Assembly (NCBI GenBank): GCA_019694395.1
Contig: JAIBCC010000005.1
Span: 62,001 to 126,000 of the forward strand
Length of the DNA stretch: 64,000 nucleotides
Reading direction: 5' to 3'
From: Pyrinomonadaceae bacterium
GTDB taxonomy: Bacteria > Acidobacteriota > Blastocatellia > Pyrinomonadales > Pyrinomonadaceae
The notes beneath the pieces are model-generated. The model was not told the DNA's origin. It was given only the letters and a program-made list of their open reading frames with translations, and did no database searches. Of the stretch, positions 35,885 through 44,298 are shown piece by piece. The position numbers were made by a program, and so were the translations under genes. Within the stretch, counting starts at the first letter, position 1. Each line of letters opens with the position of its first letter.

Positions 35885-36982
35885 TCATAATTGGCTATTT
35901 TTCATCACTAAAATTTTGCGTTTGGCTTGAATGATAACGCCGTCTCGTTTGGAAGTAACTTCGATGGTTCGCACTTCGTCGTTCGGTGATTCATTAAGCG
36001 GGCGTTTAGGCGTGTAGGTTACAACATATTGCGAGTCAATATTTTTTGCCAGATGCCCGGTTTTTTCGATCATTTCCTCTGGAGAATCAGGTAAATAAAA
36101 AATTCCGTTCGTATCATCCGATAATTGAATCAAATCCTTTTCACTTCTTTTGAGAGATTCCCCACGTTCTTCGTTCTTTTTAACCATTGCGCGGTCAGTG
36201 TTAATTGTGGCAATCGGAACTCCTTTCACAACGCTCGGATTATCTGCGCCGGGAGGTAAATTAATTGCGGTTTTTCCGCCGCCGCGAATGGATTTACGTC
36301 TTTCTGCTACAACCTGCTGTTCAAGTCCGGTGTAGCTGAAAACGTGAACATTGATATTTTCCGAGGTTAAAGTTTTGATTGCCGCCATTTTTTCTTCCTG
36401 ACTGCTGACACTATCCAATCCATCTGTAATTAGAACCAAATGTCGATTTTCCGTATCAACTTTGTTCAAAAAATTGGTTGCCAGACGAAGCGCATCAGTA
36501 AAACGCGAGCGCGTTCCAAAGCTCATTCTTTTGTCTAAAATATCGTTAAGTAACGCCTTATCGCTTGTCCATTCGGAAATGATTTCAACCTTATCGTTGT
36601 ATTGCATCAGCGCAACCTGATCATCTTTTTGCAAAGCATCAATCAAACTTTTGGCAGTATTTTTAGTCGTTTTAAAGTCTTTAGCTACCCGGCTTTCGCC
36701 ACCTGTATCCAGTAAGATCAATACTTTAGCGGGAATATGCTGAATGATATTTGCCTGATGAAGCCGTCCGTCTTCGCTGATGACCACATCTTCTTTTTTG
36801 AGAGCATTAGCAAAATTCCCTTCTAAATCAAACGCAGCAATGTTGAGTTTGATCTCTTCGGTATAAACATTTATCGGTTTGTCATCGGGCGGTGTTGGGG
36901 TGGGCGTTTGAGCAAAAAGATTTGCCGAAAAAACAAATAAAAAAACTGCGAAAAATAGAAAATTATTACGAAATGAAAACAT
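35885..36982 (-). CDS. Exported VWA-domain protein, acidobacterial type
   Basis: A protein of 365 aa. The signal peptide ends near LFAQ (about 25), then a Pro/Thr linker, a conserved segment (NVYTEEIKLNIAAFDLEGNF) and a VWA fold (about 85-330), as in the 'VWFA-related acidobacterial domain' proteins. The metal site is degenerate: DTGGES at 92-97 replaces DxSxS, though ITDGLDS is present later. It probably mediates protein-protein contact in the periplasm or outside. It is one of the best taxonomic hints in the window. Confidence 0.88.
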   Translation of the reverse strand: MFSFRNNFLFFAVFLFVFSANLFAQTPTPTPPDDKPINVYTEEIKLNIAAFDLEGNFANALKKEDVVISEDGRLHQANIIQHIPAKVLILLDTGGESRVAKDFKTTKNTAKSLIDALQKDDQVALMQYNDKVEIISEWTSDKALLNDILDKRMSFGTRSRFTDALRLATNFLNKVDTENRHLVLITDGLDSVSSQEEKMAAIKTLTSENINVHVFSYTGLEQQVVAERRKSIRGGGKTAINLPPGADNPSVVKGVPIATINTDRAMVKKNEERGESLKRSEKDLIQLSDDTNGIFYLPDSPEEMIEKTGHLAKNIDSQYVVTYTPKRPLNESPNDEVRTIEVTSKRDGVIIQAKRKILVMKNSQL

Positions 36983-37054
36983 ATTTTCTCCTAAAATCTT
37001 TAGGTAAGATGTTTTAAGTCGGCGAAAATATGCTTTGCTATGTTGTAAATTTTC

Positions 37055-38128
37055 TTAAAGTTTCGGATGTTTTTCGACAAATTTCACCAACGTTTTTACA
37101 TAATCCTTAAAATTAGGGCAAGAAACATCATGAGTCGAAAGCAATTCGGATGCTTTGCTAGTGTCAAAATTTTGTGAAGCAAAAAAGTAAGGAACTCCGG
37201 CGTGCGGCAATCCGCTCAGCGTTGGAGTAACCGGCAGCATCAAGATCTTCTGCAATAAATTGGTCGGTAATTTTACCACAGACTTTTTGCCGCAAATTGC
37301 TATTGCGATTTGATCGCAAGCCTCAGCCGTGGTCAAAGGATTCGGATCGGCTAAAGCAATTGTTTTTCCGATAGCGTGTTCATCTTTTGATAGGGCAGCT
37401 ATCCCATTGACTACAAAATCTACCGGCACCAGATTAACTTTGACTTTATCATTGCCGACATTGATTAAACGAAAAAGTGCTGGAAATCTTCGTAAATAAT
37501 TAATAACATAATATATGCCGTCATATTTGGCGGTTTCTCCGGTTTTTGAATCCCCAACTACCACCGCCGGACGGAAAATCGTCACCGGATAATCGGCTTT
37601 CATTTTTTCGACTTCAATCTCTGCCAGATATTTCGTTTCTTCATAGAAATTTTGAAATCCGGCATTATGCTCAAGCTCATCTTCACGAATTAAACCGGTT
37701 CTTTTTCCGGCGACATAACAGGTCGAAATATAGTTGTAACGCCGTAAGTTTTTAAGTTTCTTTACTAATTCGTTGACGTTTTTTGTGCCCTCAACATTGA
37801 CCGCGTAGGCAATATTTTTGGCAACTGCCAAATCATAGATGGCAGCCAGATGAAAAACCGAAGTCGTTTCATTACAAACAGTTTCCAGATCTTCCTGCGT
37901 CATTCCCAGATTTTCTTTGGTAATATCGCCCTCGATAATCGCAAAATTTTCTAACGGTGCAGCAGTTTCTGCCGAGATCTTTTCGATATTGCGTATAGCT
38001 TTTTCGATGAAATTCTTTTGCACCAGCAGAAAAAACTGGCAGCCTGAATCGGCTAGTTTGGCAACTAATCTTTCGGTAATAAACCCGGGAAATCCGGTGA
38101 TAAAAAATGTTTCGGTAAAATTGCTCAT
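37055..38128 (-). CDS. SDR-family acyl-reductase-like protein (NAD-binding 4 type)
   Basis: A protein of 357 aa. An extended SDR fold: nucleotide site TGFPGFITERL at about 11-21, Asp in GDIT, catalytic YEETK near residue 163 and FRPAVVVGDS after it. This is the style of the fatty acyl-CoA reductase/thioester reductase N-terminal domain. It lacks the C-terminal sterile domain. A role in acyl-thioester or long-chain aldehyde metabolism fits the two FadR-like operators just upstream of its start. It could also be a generic epimerase. Confidence 0.8.
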   Translation of the reverse strand: MSNFTETFFITGFPGFITERLVAKLADSGCQFFLLVQKNFIEKAIRNIEKISAETAAPLENFAIIEGDITKENLGMTQEDLETVCNETTSVFHLAAIYDLAVAKNIAYAVNVEGTKNVNELVKKLKNLRRYNYISTCYVAGKRTGLIREDELEHNAGFQNFYEETKYLAEIEVEKMKADYPVTIFRPAVVVGDSKTGETAKYDGIYYVINYLRRFPALFRLINVGNDKVKVNLVPVDFVVNGIAALSKDEHAIGKTIALADPNPLTTAEACDQIAIAICGKKSVVKLPTNLLQKILMLPVTPTLSGLPHAGVPYFFASQNFDTSKASELLSTHDVSCPNFKDYVKTLVKFVEKHPKL

Positions 38129-38133
38129 AAAAC

Positions 38134-38177
38134 TGAATGACTATTCATTTTATTATAACTGAATGGTAATTCATTTT
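38134..38177 (-). promoter_or_regulatory. Two FadR-like (TetR) operator sites
   Basis: TGAATGACTATTCATT starts at 38134 and TGAATGGTAATTCATT at 38160, 26 bp apart. The first follows the TetR-type FadR box TGAATGAMTANTCATTCA in 16 of 18 positions. They begin 6 bp before the SDR gene start, where a repressor would block it. Confidence 0.55.
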
Positions 38178-38290
38178 AAAATCATCAAGTTTTATAGCAC
38201 TTTTCTGAAATTACAAACTTGTTAAAACTTTTTACAATATAACAAAAACTATGATAAGGTTTTTGCAAAGATTAAATCGGAACAAATAAA

Positions 38291-38557
38291 ATGTCTGTTA
38301 ATACACTAGAAATAAAAGAGATGAATAAAAAAAACGAGGAAAATCAATCAATCGAAACTGCTCAAGAAGTTGCCCCGGCAGAAGATTTTGCTTGTGAATT
38401 AAATCGTCCGTGTTGGTCAGTTGTAACTTATAAATCGGTTGCTGTCAGTCATTTAAACTACGATGAAGCCGTGCAGTGGGCGGAAGACTTGAAAAAACAA
38501 GGCATTTCGGGACTTTGCGTAATTACAGACGAAGCGGCAACCCGGGTTGCAGATTAA
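38291..38557 (+). CDS. Hypothetical 88-aa protein
   Basis: A protein of 88 aa, acidic N-terminal third, then CELNRPCWSVVTYKSVA and a helix-strand segment YDEAVQWAEDLKKQG followed by GLCVITDEAA. Three Cys are present. It has a small alpha/beta look, cytoplasmic. The start at 38291 has no SD; a Met at residue 11 is an alternative. It overlaps the quinone oxidoreductase stop by 4 bp on the opposite strand. Family not recognised. Confidence 0.6.
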   Translation: MSVNTLEIKEMNKKNEENQSIETAQEVAPAEDFACELNRPCWSVVTYKSVAVSHLNYDEAVQWAEDLKKQGISGLCVITDEAATRVAD

Positions 38558-39534
38558 AATTCCAGAACCACTTTGCCGAAACTTTCGTTTGATTCCAAAT
38601 ATTCGTGTGCTTTTTGAATTTCTTCGAGTTTAAACATTCGATCAATATTTGGATGAATTAAACTCGATTCAAATAAAGGAATAACATCTTTTGCAAATTT
38701 TTCCGTTGCCTCCGCTTTTTCCTCGGTTGAACGTGAGCGTAAAACCGTTCCGATAATTTTAAGTCTCTTCGACAATGCAATTCCAAGATTAAACTCAGCC
38801 TTTGCTCCTCCCGTTAAACCAACCAAAATCAACCGACCTTTTAACATCAGACTTTCCAGATTTGCCTGAAAATATTTCGCACCGACTAAATCCAAAATTA
38901 CATCAACGCCTTTTCCATCTGTTTTTTCTTTAATAATCTCGGATAGATTTTCATCGGCTAAAATTGCATCGTCAAGTCCAAAATCTTTGCACTTATCTAG
39001 TTTTTCCTGAGTCCGCGAGGTTCCTAAAACACGAGCATCAATAGCTTTAGCAAGTTGCAGAGCACCTAACCCAACTCCCGAACCGACGGCGTGAATTAAT
39101 AGTTTTTCGCCCTTTTTTAGTTGTCCAAGCGTAAAGATCGCATCGTGCGCGGTGATGAAGGCTTCGGGAATAGCAGCGGCTTCCGTCCAGCTCAGATTAT
39201 CTGGGATTCTGACTAAAAGACTTTCATCGGAAATGAGAAATTCGGCTTGCGCTCCGCCTGCGGTAATTCCGAAAACACGGTCGCCGATTTTGAAACTGGT
39301 TACATTTTCACCGATCTTGGCAACTTCGCCTGCAAATTCCAAACCTAAAATTCTTTCGGGAAAACCTTTTGGCGCAGGATATAAACCCTTTCTTTGCAAA
39401 ATATCCGCGCGGTTGAGAGCAGAGGCTTTGACGGCAACCAAAACCTCGTTTTCTTTTGGTCTCGGCGGATTTTCGATTTCGCGGATTTCAAGATTTTCGA
39501 CTCCGCCAAATTCTTTAACATAAACGGCTTTCAT
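38554..39534 (-). CDS. Zinc-free NAD(P)H quinone oxidoreductase (MDR family)
   Basis: A protein of 326 aa, medium-chain dehydrogenase/reductase fold of the quinone oxidoreductase/PIG3 type. The N-terminal catalytic part (RADILQRKGLYPAPKGFPE, LGLEFAGEV) has no structural zinc lobe; the Rossmann part has HAVGSGVGLGALQLAKA. It reduces quinones or enones with NADPH. Length is typical. Its neighbours are the small protein downstream and the pirin gene upstream, with a two-arm repeat between. Confidence 0.9.
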   Translation of the reverse strand: MKAVYVKEFGGVENLEIREIENPPRPKENEVLVAVKASALNRADILQRKGLYPAPKGFPERILGLEFAGEVAKIGENVTSFKIGDRVFGITAGGAQAEFLISDESLLVRIPDNLSWTEAAAIPEAFITAHDAIFTLGQLKKGEKLLIHAVGSGVGLGALQLAKAIDARVLGTSRTQEKLDKCKDFGLDDAILADENLSEIIKEKTDGKGVDVILDLVGAKYFQANLESLMLKGRLILVGLTGGAKAEFNLGIALSKRLKIIGTVLRSRSTEEKAEATEKFAKDVIPLFESSLIHPNIDRMFKLEEIQKAHEYLESNESFGKVVLEF

Positions 39535-39544
39535 TCAATAAATT

Positions 39545-39648
39545 TAACGCAAACTCATTAAAAGGCAAAAGTAAAAAGGAAAAAGGCAAAAACTAAAAGG
39601 TAATTTCCTCAAATCTTTGCGCTTTTGCCTCTTTGCGTCTTGGCGTTA
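39545..39648. repeat. Intergenic inverted repeat of GGCAAAA-type heptamers
   Basis: Left-arm units include GGCAAAA, GTAAAAA, GGAAAAA, GGCAAAA and ACTAAAA at 7-bp steps; the right arm carries CTTTTGCCTCTTTGCGTC and ends GGCGTTA, the inverse of TAACGC at the left end. Confidence 0.65.
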
Positions 39649-39661
39649 GAATTTATCTAAA

Positions 39662-40363
39662 TCAGTTCAAATCGAACAGTAAAAACTCAGTTTCATCTTC
39701 CAATGCCTTGATTTTCAATAAACTCTCATTACTGATTGCCGCACCGTCGCTGGCATTAAGAAATTCTCCGTTGATTTCTAAACTGCCTTTGATGACTTGA
39801 ATCCAACTGTGACGATTTTCGGCTAATTCGTATAAAACTTCTTCCGTTTTATCCAAGATCGAAGCGTAAAGTGCGACATCCTGATTAATTTTGACCGAAC
39901 CATCCGTTCCTGCTTGTGAAGCAACCAATTTCAGCTTGCCTTTTTTGCTTTCGGGCGAAAAATAAGTTTGCTCATAACCGGGCGTTAAATTCTCTTTTTC
40001 CGGCAAAATCCAGATTTGCAGAAAATGCACATCTTCATTTTCTAACGGATTAAATTCGCTGTGACGAATTCCTGTTCCGGCAGTCATTCTCTGAACTTCG
40101 TGCGGACGCAAAATTTCTTCGCCGCCGGTGCTGTCCTTATGCGCGAGTGCGCCCGAAACCACATAGGAAATAATTTCCATATCACGGTGTCCGTGCGTTC
40201 CGAAACCTTGTCCGGCTAAAACTCTGTCTTCGTTGATTACCCGCAAAGAACGAAAACCCATAAACCTTTCGTCGTAATAGGTATTGAATGAAAAAGTATG
40301 ATAAGTATCAAGCCAACCGTAATTAGCGTGTCCGCGTTCATCTGCCCGTCTAATTTTAATCAT
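39662..40363 (-). CDS. Pirin family protein
   Basis: A protein of 233 aa from the ATG at 40363, which has AAGGAGG with ideal spacing (an upstream Met at 40399 does not). Cupin fold of the pirin type: metal-site residues in FGTHGHRDMEIISYV and GTGIRHSEFNP. Related proteins show quercetinase activity or act as redox cofactors; the substrate here is unknown. Cytoplasmic. Confidence 0.9.
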   Translation of the reverse strand: MIKIRRADERGHANYGWLDTYHTFSFNTYYDERFMGFRSLRVINEDRVLAGQGFGTHGHRDMEIISYVVSGALAHKDSTGGEEILRPHEVQRMTAGTGIRHSEFNPLENEDVHFLQIWILPEKENLTPGYEQTYFSPESKKGKLKLVASQAGTDGSVKINQDVALYASILDKTEEVLYELAENRHSWIQVIKGSLEINGEFLNASDGAAISNESLLKIKALEDETEFLLFDLN

Positions 40364-40581
40364 TGTAAAAATTCCTCCTTGCTCTCTTTCGATTGTCATA
40401 ACCGAATTTATGTTTTTAGATTACAGGAAAAGAATTTGATTGTAATCATCACTCAGAACTAGGTTTTTCTCACTAATTTGGGTGAGAAAAATCATTTTTA
40501 TCTTTTTTGTAATATTTTAGAGTGGTTTTTCATTATCATTAGTCAGAAGATTTTAGACATTTTTACCGTCAGGAGAAACTA

Positions 40582-41637
40582 ATGCCCAAAGTCCATTTAA
40601 TTTTATTGGTGATTTTAACCTGTGTATTTTCAATAGCTGCGAATACTCAAAAAATCAAAATCGCGACTCAAGAGCCACCTATTATTTTTCCAAATGATGA
40701 AAAAATTGAGCCATCCGCCGTTGAGCCGATTGGCAACGGAACATTTTTGCTGGTTGCTGACGATAAAGACATTGATGGAAAAAGTTTGAAAGTGGTTGAA
40801 GCTAAAACCGGAAAGGTCTTAAAAACTTTGGACAAAATCCAGCCAACCAAAAAGAATCCAAAATGGGAAGCAATGGCAAAAGATGAAGCGGGAAATTATT
40901 TCATAATTGGTTCGCATTTTGAGGAAACTGATCCCGAAAAACTTGCGTCACGTTCCCTGATGTTCAAATTTCGCTTGAAAGATGAAATGGAGCAGGATGG
41001 GACAAAAATTGAGATTGACAATGCTTCAATCAAAGAGTTGGATGCAAAAGAATCTCTGACCTCGATGGGATTACATAATCAAACTCCCGCCAACAATAAG
41101 GGAAAAATTGAAGGATTAACAATCCGCACTATTGGCAATCAAAAAGAATTGTTCATTGGTCTTCGCGAACCTTCGGATTTTGTCCAAGTTTATTCTGCCG
41201 TAATTCCAGATGACGAGCTGCAAAAAACTTCTTTATTCAAACTTGATCTCAAACTATTTTTAAAATTTGACGCGGGAAAAACCACTGACAACACGCAATA
41301 TAAACTTTCTTCAATTGAGTTTTCTCAGGATTTTAACGGATTTCTAATACTAACTTCGACCGAAACTACCGATTCTCAGGGAAAACCGATTTTCCACGGA
41401 AATGCGCTTTGGTTTGCCAGTATCAAATCCATCGAAAAGGCTCGCACCAATAATTTAGAATTAGCAAAAGTGCAAAAGGTTTTTGAGTTCAAGCCAACGA
41501 TGAAGGTTGAGGGATTATGCCTTTTCAGCAACCATAACAATAATGATTTTCGAGGAGTTTTAGTTTACGACAACGACACAAAAGATTCAGGCTTAGCAGG
41601 AAAAATGCAATTTATTAATTTGACTCTCAAAAATTAA
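40582..41637 (+). CDS. Exported DUF3616-like protein
   Basis: A protein of 351 aa. The signal peptide ends at about residue 22. The rest is a single all-beta domain (PSAVEPIGNGTFLLVADDKD, KIEGLTIRTIGNQKELFIGLR, MKVEGLCLF, VLVYDND) consistent with DUF3616, a propeller-like secreted family of unknown role. The SD CAGGAG lies 8 nt before the ATG. A terminator follows. Confidence 0.7.
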   Translation: MPKVHLILLVILTCVFSIAANTQKIKIATQEPPIIFPNDEKIEPSAVEPIGNGTFLLVADDKDIDGKSLKVVEAKTGKVLKTLDKIQPTKKNPKWEAMAKDEAGNYFIIGSHFEETDPEKLASRSLMFKFRLKDEMEQDGTKIEIDNASIKELDAKESLTSMGLHNQTPANNKGKIEGLTIRTIGNQKELFIGLREPSDFVQVYSAVIPDDELQKTSLFKLDLKLFLKFDAGKTTDNTQYKLSSIEFSQDFNGFLILTSTETTDSQGKPIFHGNALWFASIKSIEKARTNNLELAKVQKVFEFKPTMKVEGLCLFSNHNNNDFRGVLVYDNDTKDSGLAGKMQFINLTLKN

Positions 41638-41653
41638 ACTGCAAAACACAACG

Positions 41654-41695
41654 AAAAAGGAAATCGAATTCGATGGAACTTGATTTCCTTTTTTA
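41654..41695. terminator. Bidirectional terminator
   Basis: AAAAAGGAAATC pairs with GATTTCCTTTTT over a 16-nt loop, with T after and A before, between convergent genes. Confidence 0.85.
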
Positions 41696-41772
41696 TTTTA
41701 AACAAAAAGAAGAGACATATCCTCGGCGAATACATCTCACAAGCTTTCGGAAAGAATGTTAAAGAAACTCGA

Positions 41773-42222
41773 TTAAACAACTCCTTGTCTGGGCTTCGGT
41801 GTAGCAGCTTCTCCTGATGCGCGTTCCAGAATTTGTCCGGTGCTGTTGTCAACCACAGTAAAATCAACATGATACATTGTGTTCAGCGGAACGCTGTCAA
41901 AATCTATTGTTCCCTGCGCCATATTTGGATTGAAGTGATACATAAGTTGTCCCGTATCCATCCGATAGAGATCAATGTAAATTGTGTAGCCCATTCCGGA
42001 TAGAGTTGCCACACTGTTCATTCGATAGTTAACCCAAACCGCACCGTTCGGCAACCCCTTTGGAGGGTATCCGGCGGTAACCTTAAAACTGTTAATGTAT
42101 GTAGTAGCTGTGCTGCCGCCACCTCCTCCACCGCCGTTTCTATTTTGCGATTGCGAAAAAGCCGACATTGAACCCAAAGCAATCATACAAATTGCTGCGA
42201 TTGAAAATAATAATTTCTTCAT
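41773..42222 (-). CDS. Hypothetical exported protein with poly-Gly linker
   Basis: A protein of 149 aa. The signal peptide ends near AFSQ (about 24), then an Asn/Gly stretch including seven Gly, then a beta-rich domain (about 42-140) with NGAVWVNYRMNSV and YHVDFTVVD. AAGGA precedes the ATG. Family not recognised; its neighbours give no clue. Confidence 0.65.
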   Translation of the reverse strand: MKKLLFSIAAICMIALGSMSAFSQSQNRNGGGGGGGSTATTYINSFKVTAGYPPKGLPNGAVWVNYRMNSVATLSGMGYTIYIDLYRMDTGQLMYHFNPNMAQGTIDFDSVPLNTMYHVDFTVVDNSTGQILERASGEAATPKPRQGVV

Positions 42223-42392
42223 ATTTTTTTTTCCTTGGACTAATTTGATTCTACAAAAGGATGATTACGGGGTTGTTTTCCTATTGTTAATGACACTGTG
42301 TAAGATTTGGAGCAGAAAAGACAGATTAAAAAGTTAAAACTTAACAAGCCTTGTAAACCAAACAAAGCCTTTTGTGATATTTTATTGGCAAT

Positions 42393-42830
42393 ATGAAAAG
42401 ACTTTTTTTAGTTATTACGTTTTCCCTTTTATTTATTGGTATAGCTTTTCCTCAAACCAAAGACGATAAAGCCAAAAATGAGATCAAAAAAGTAATGGAC
42501 ACTCAAGTCATTGCATGGAATAACGGCGACATTGACGGATTTATGAAAGGCTATTGGAATTCGCCGGAACTGACTTTTGTTTCGGGAACGAATGTCACCA
42601 AAGGATGGCAGCCGACTCTGGAACGTTACAAAAAAGGCTATGATAGCAAAGCCAAAATGGGCACTTTAACTTTTTCAGATTTAGAAATTACTCTTTTAGG
42701 AAAAGATTCGGCAGTAGTCTTGGGAAAATGGGCTTTGCAGCGCGAGAAAGATAATCCAAAGGGACTTTTTACACTGACTTTTCGTAAGTTTAAGGATGGT
42801 TGGAGAATTATTTTAGACCATACTTCCTGA
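42393..42830 (+). CDS. Exported SnoaL/DUF4440-like protein
   Basis: A protein of 145 aa. The signal peptide ends near AFPQ (about 20). The NTF2-like fold is recognisable by IKKVMDTQVIAWNNGDIDGFMKGYW and the end GWRIILDHTS. Such domains bind small ligands or act as hydratases; a role cannot be given. It ends 2 bp from the convergent SUOX gene. Confidence 0.82.
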   Translation: MKRLFLVITFSLLFIGIAFPQTKDDKAKNEIKKVMDTQVIAWNNGDIDGFMKGYWNSPELTFVSGTNVTKGWQPTLERYKKGYDSKAKMGTLTFSDLEITLLGKDSAVVLGKWALQREKDNPKGLFTLTFRKFKDGWRIILDHTS

Positions 42831-42832
42831 TT

Positions 42833-43531
42833 TTAGCGGTATCTTTCGCCGTCAGAGCCATTCCAGGGAACTCCGCGCAGATGATACCCGTTGCGTTCCC
42901 AAAATCCGGCTTCATCCTTAGCAACAAACTTCAAACCTTTCAGCCATTTAGCCGATTTCCAGGCATAAAGCTGGGGAATAATCAGCCTCACGGGTCCGCC
43001 GTGTTCAGGCGTGATTGGTTCGCCGTCGTGAGCAAAAGCAATCAGTGAATCTTCTTTCAAAAAATATTCAATCGGAAAATTTGTTGTCCAATTTTGTCCG
43101 AACATACTTTCATCATAGGCTTCGGCAATCACAAATTTTGCTTCTTTTTTTACTCCCGCCATTTCCGCCAATTTCTTTGCCGAAACGCCTGTCCAAACAT
43201 TATCAAGCCGTGACCAGCGCGTGACACAATGAAAATCCGCATAGACTTTGACCGATTCGAGCGATTTGAATTCTTCCAGATTCCACGATAATTCGTTTTC
43301 AACCAAGCCGGAAACAGTAAAATGCCATGACTCCAAATCAATGTTTGGTGTGCCGAAAGCATCAAGAACAGGAAATTTTTTGGTGCGGGATTGTCCGGGC
43401 GGAAGGCGTTTTTCGCGGCGGGTGTCGGGCGAGATGATTATTTCCTCGCCCAATTTTTCAACTTCCTCGGCTTTGCGCGGTTCACTTTTTTGATAAAAAG
43501 GAATTTCAAAAATTTTGCCGAGAAAACTCAT
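42833..43531 (-). CDS. Sulfite-oxidase-like molybdopterin protein
   Basis: A protein of 232 aa, SUOX/YedY fold. The Mo-ligating Cys102 sits in FHCVTRWS, with GGPVRLIIPQLYAWKSAKW later. There is no Tat signal, so it is cytoplasmic, unlike MsrP/YedY. It likely transfers oxygen to or from a small substrate. No membrane partner is next to it and no cofactor genes are in the window. Confidence 0.9.
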   Translation of the reverse strand: MSFLGKIFEIPFYQKSEPRKAEEVEKLGEEIIISPDTRREKRLPPGQSRTKKFPVLDAFGTPNIDLESWHFTVSGLVENELSWNLEEFKSLESVKVYADFHCVTRWSRLDNVWTGVSAKKLAEMAGVKKEAKFVIAEAYDESMFGQNWTTNFPIEYFLKEDSLIAFAHDGEPITPEHGGPVRLIIPQLYAWKSAKWLKGLKFVAKDEAGFWERNGYHLRGVPWNGSDGERYR

Positions 43532-43567
43532 TGAATATTGATTCTGACTTTTGCCAATTACAGATTT

Positions 43568-43999
43568 TTACTTTTTGCCTACTGATTTTTGTGCCATTGC
43601 CATTAATTCTTCGGGCATCCATTTTGATAAATTTTTGGCTTCGGCTTCAGCAATACCTTTATTTCGGTCGCGCCATTCTTTGTTTGGATCATCTTCGCGC
43701 CCTGATTGTTTAGGATAATTTTCCACCTGTTCAAGACAAATAATAATTCCGTGAGCAACTTCGTTCCAATCTTCGGTTTGAATTCCCCGCAGCACAACGG
43801 GTAAACCTGCCGTCCAATCCTCTTCCGGTGCAACATTATCATACTCGGGAATAGTTAGTTTGCTCGGAGAAGGAAAAGGCTTTCCGCTATATTCACTAAC
43901 TAAACGCGATTTAATGTCTTTGTATGAAATATTCTGATTCTGCTGTCTGATTTCCAATGCGCGACGAAAAATGTCGGATACGGTTGCTTGATTACTCAT
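43568..43999 (-). CDS. Hypothetical cytoplasmic protein
   Basis: A protein of 143 aa from the Met at 43999 (an upstream Met at 44077 gives a poor N-terminus). It is helical and acidic, with SDIFRRALEIRQQNQNISYK and WMPEELMAMAQKSVGKK at the end. No signal or Cys motif. I do not recognise a family. Confidence 0.55.
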   Translation of the reverse strand: MSNQATVSDIFRRALEIRQQNQNISYKDIKSRLVSEYSGKPFPSPSKLTIPEYDNVAPEEDWTAGLPVVLRGIQTEDWNEVAHGIIICLEQVENYPKQSGREDDPNKEWRDRNKGIAEAEAKNLSKWMPEELMAMAQKSVGKK

Positions 44000-44233
44000 T
44001 ACTTTACTGAAACTCTCCTGAATTGAATTATAGCCTAACAAAAAAGATAAGCAAAATTTGTTTACCTCAATCATCAAGACAAAAGAAAAGAGACCGACTG
44101 AAAACTAAGCTCCAACCACTCTTTATTTGACAGAGACCACCCACTGTAACCATCAAAAGTCGAAAACAAAATCAATACGCATTTGGTTTCGGAATTGTCT
44201 TTCACTAAAAGCAATTCAACTAAAGCAAAAAGC

Positions 44234-44274
44234 CTGCCCGAAAGCTGCCAATGAGAAATTGGATTTTCGGACAG
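44234..44274 (-). terminator. Terminator of the kinase gene
   Basis: On the minus strand, CTGTCCGAAAA and TTTCGGGCAG pair around a second short stem, followed by CTTTTTG. It lies 24 bp past the kinase stop. Confidence 0.7.
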
Positions 44275-44298
44275 TTTTTTAATTTAGTAAGGATTTGT

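Noticed and set aside
42833..43531. MsrP (YedY) periplasmic methionine sulfoxide reductase
   Set aside because: No Tat signal and no MsrQ partner; kept as a generic SUOX-like enzyme.
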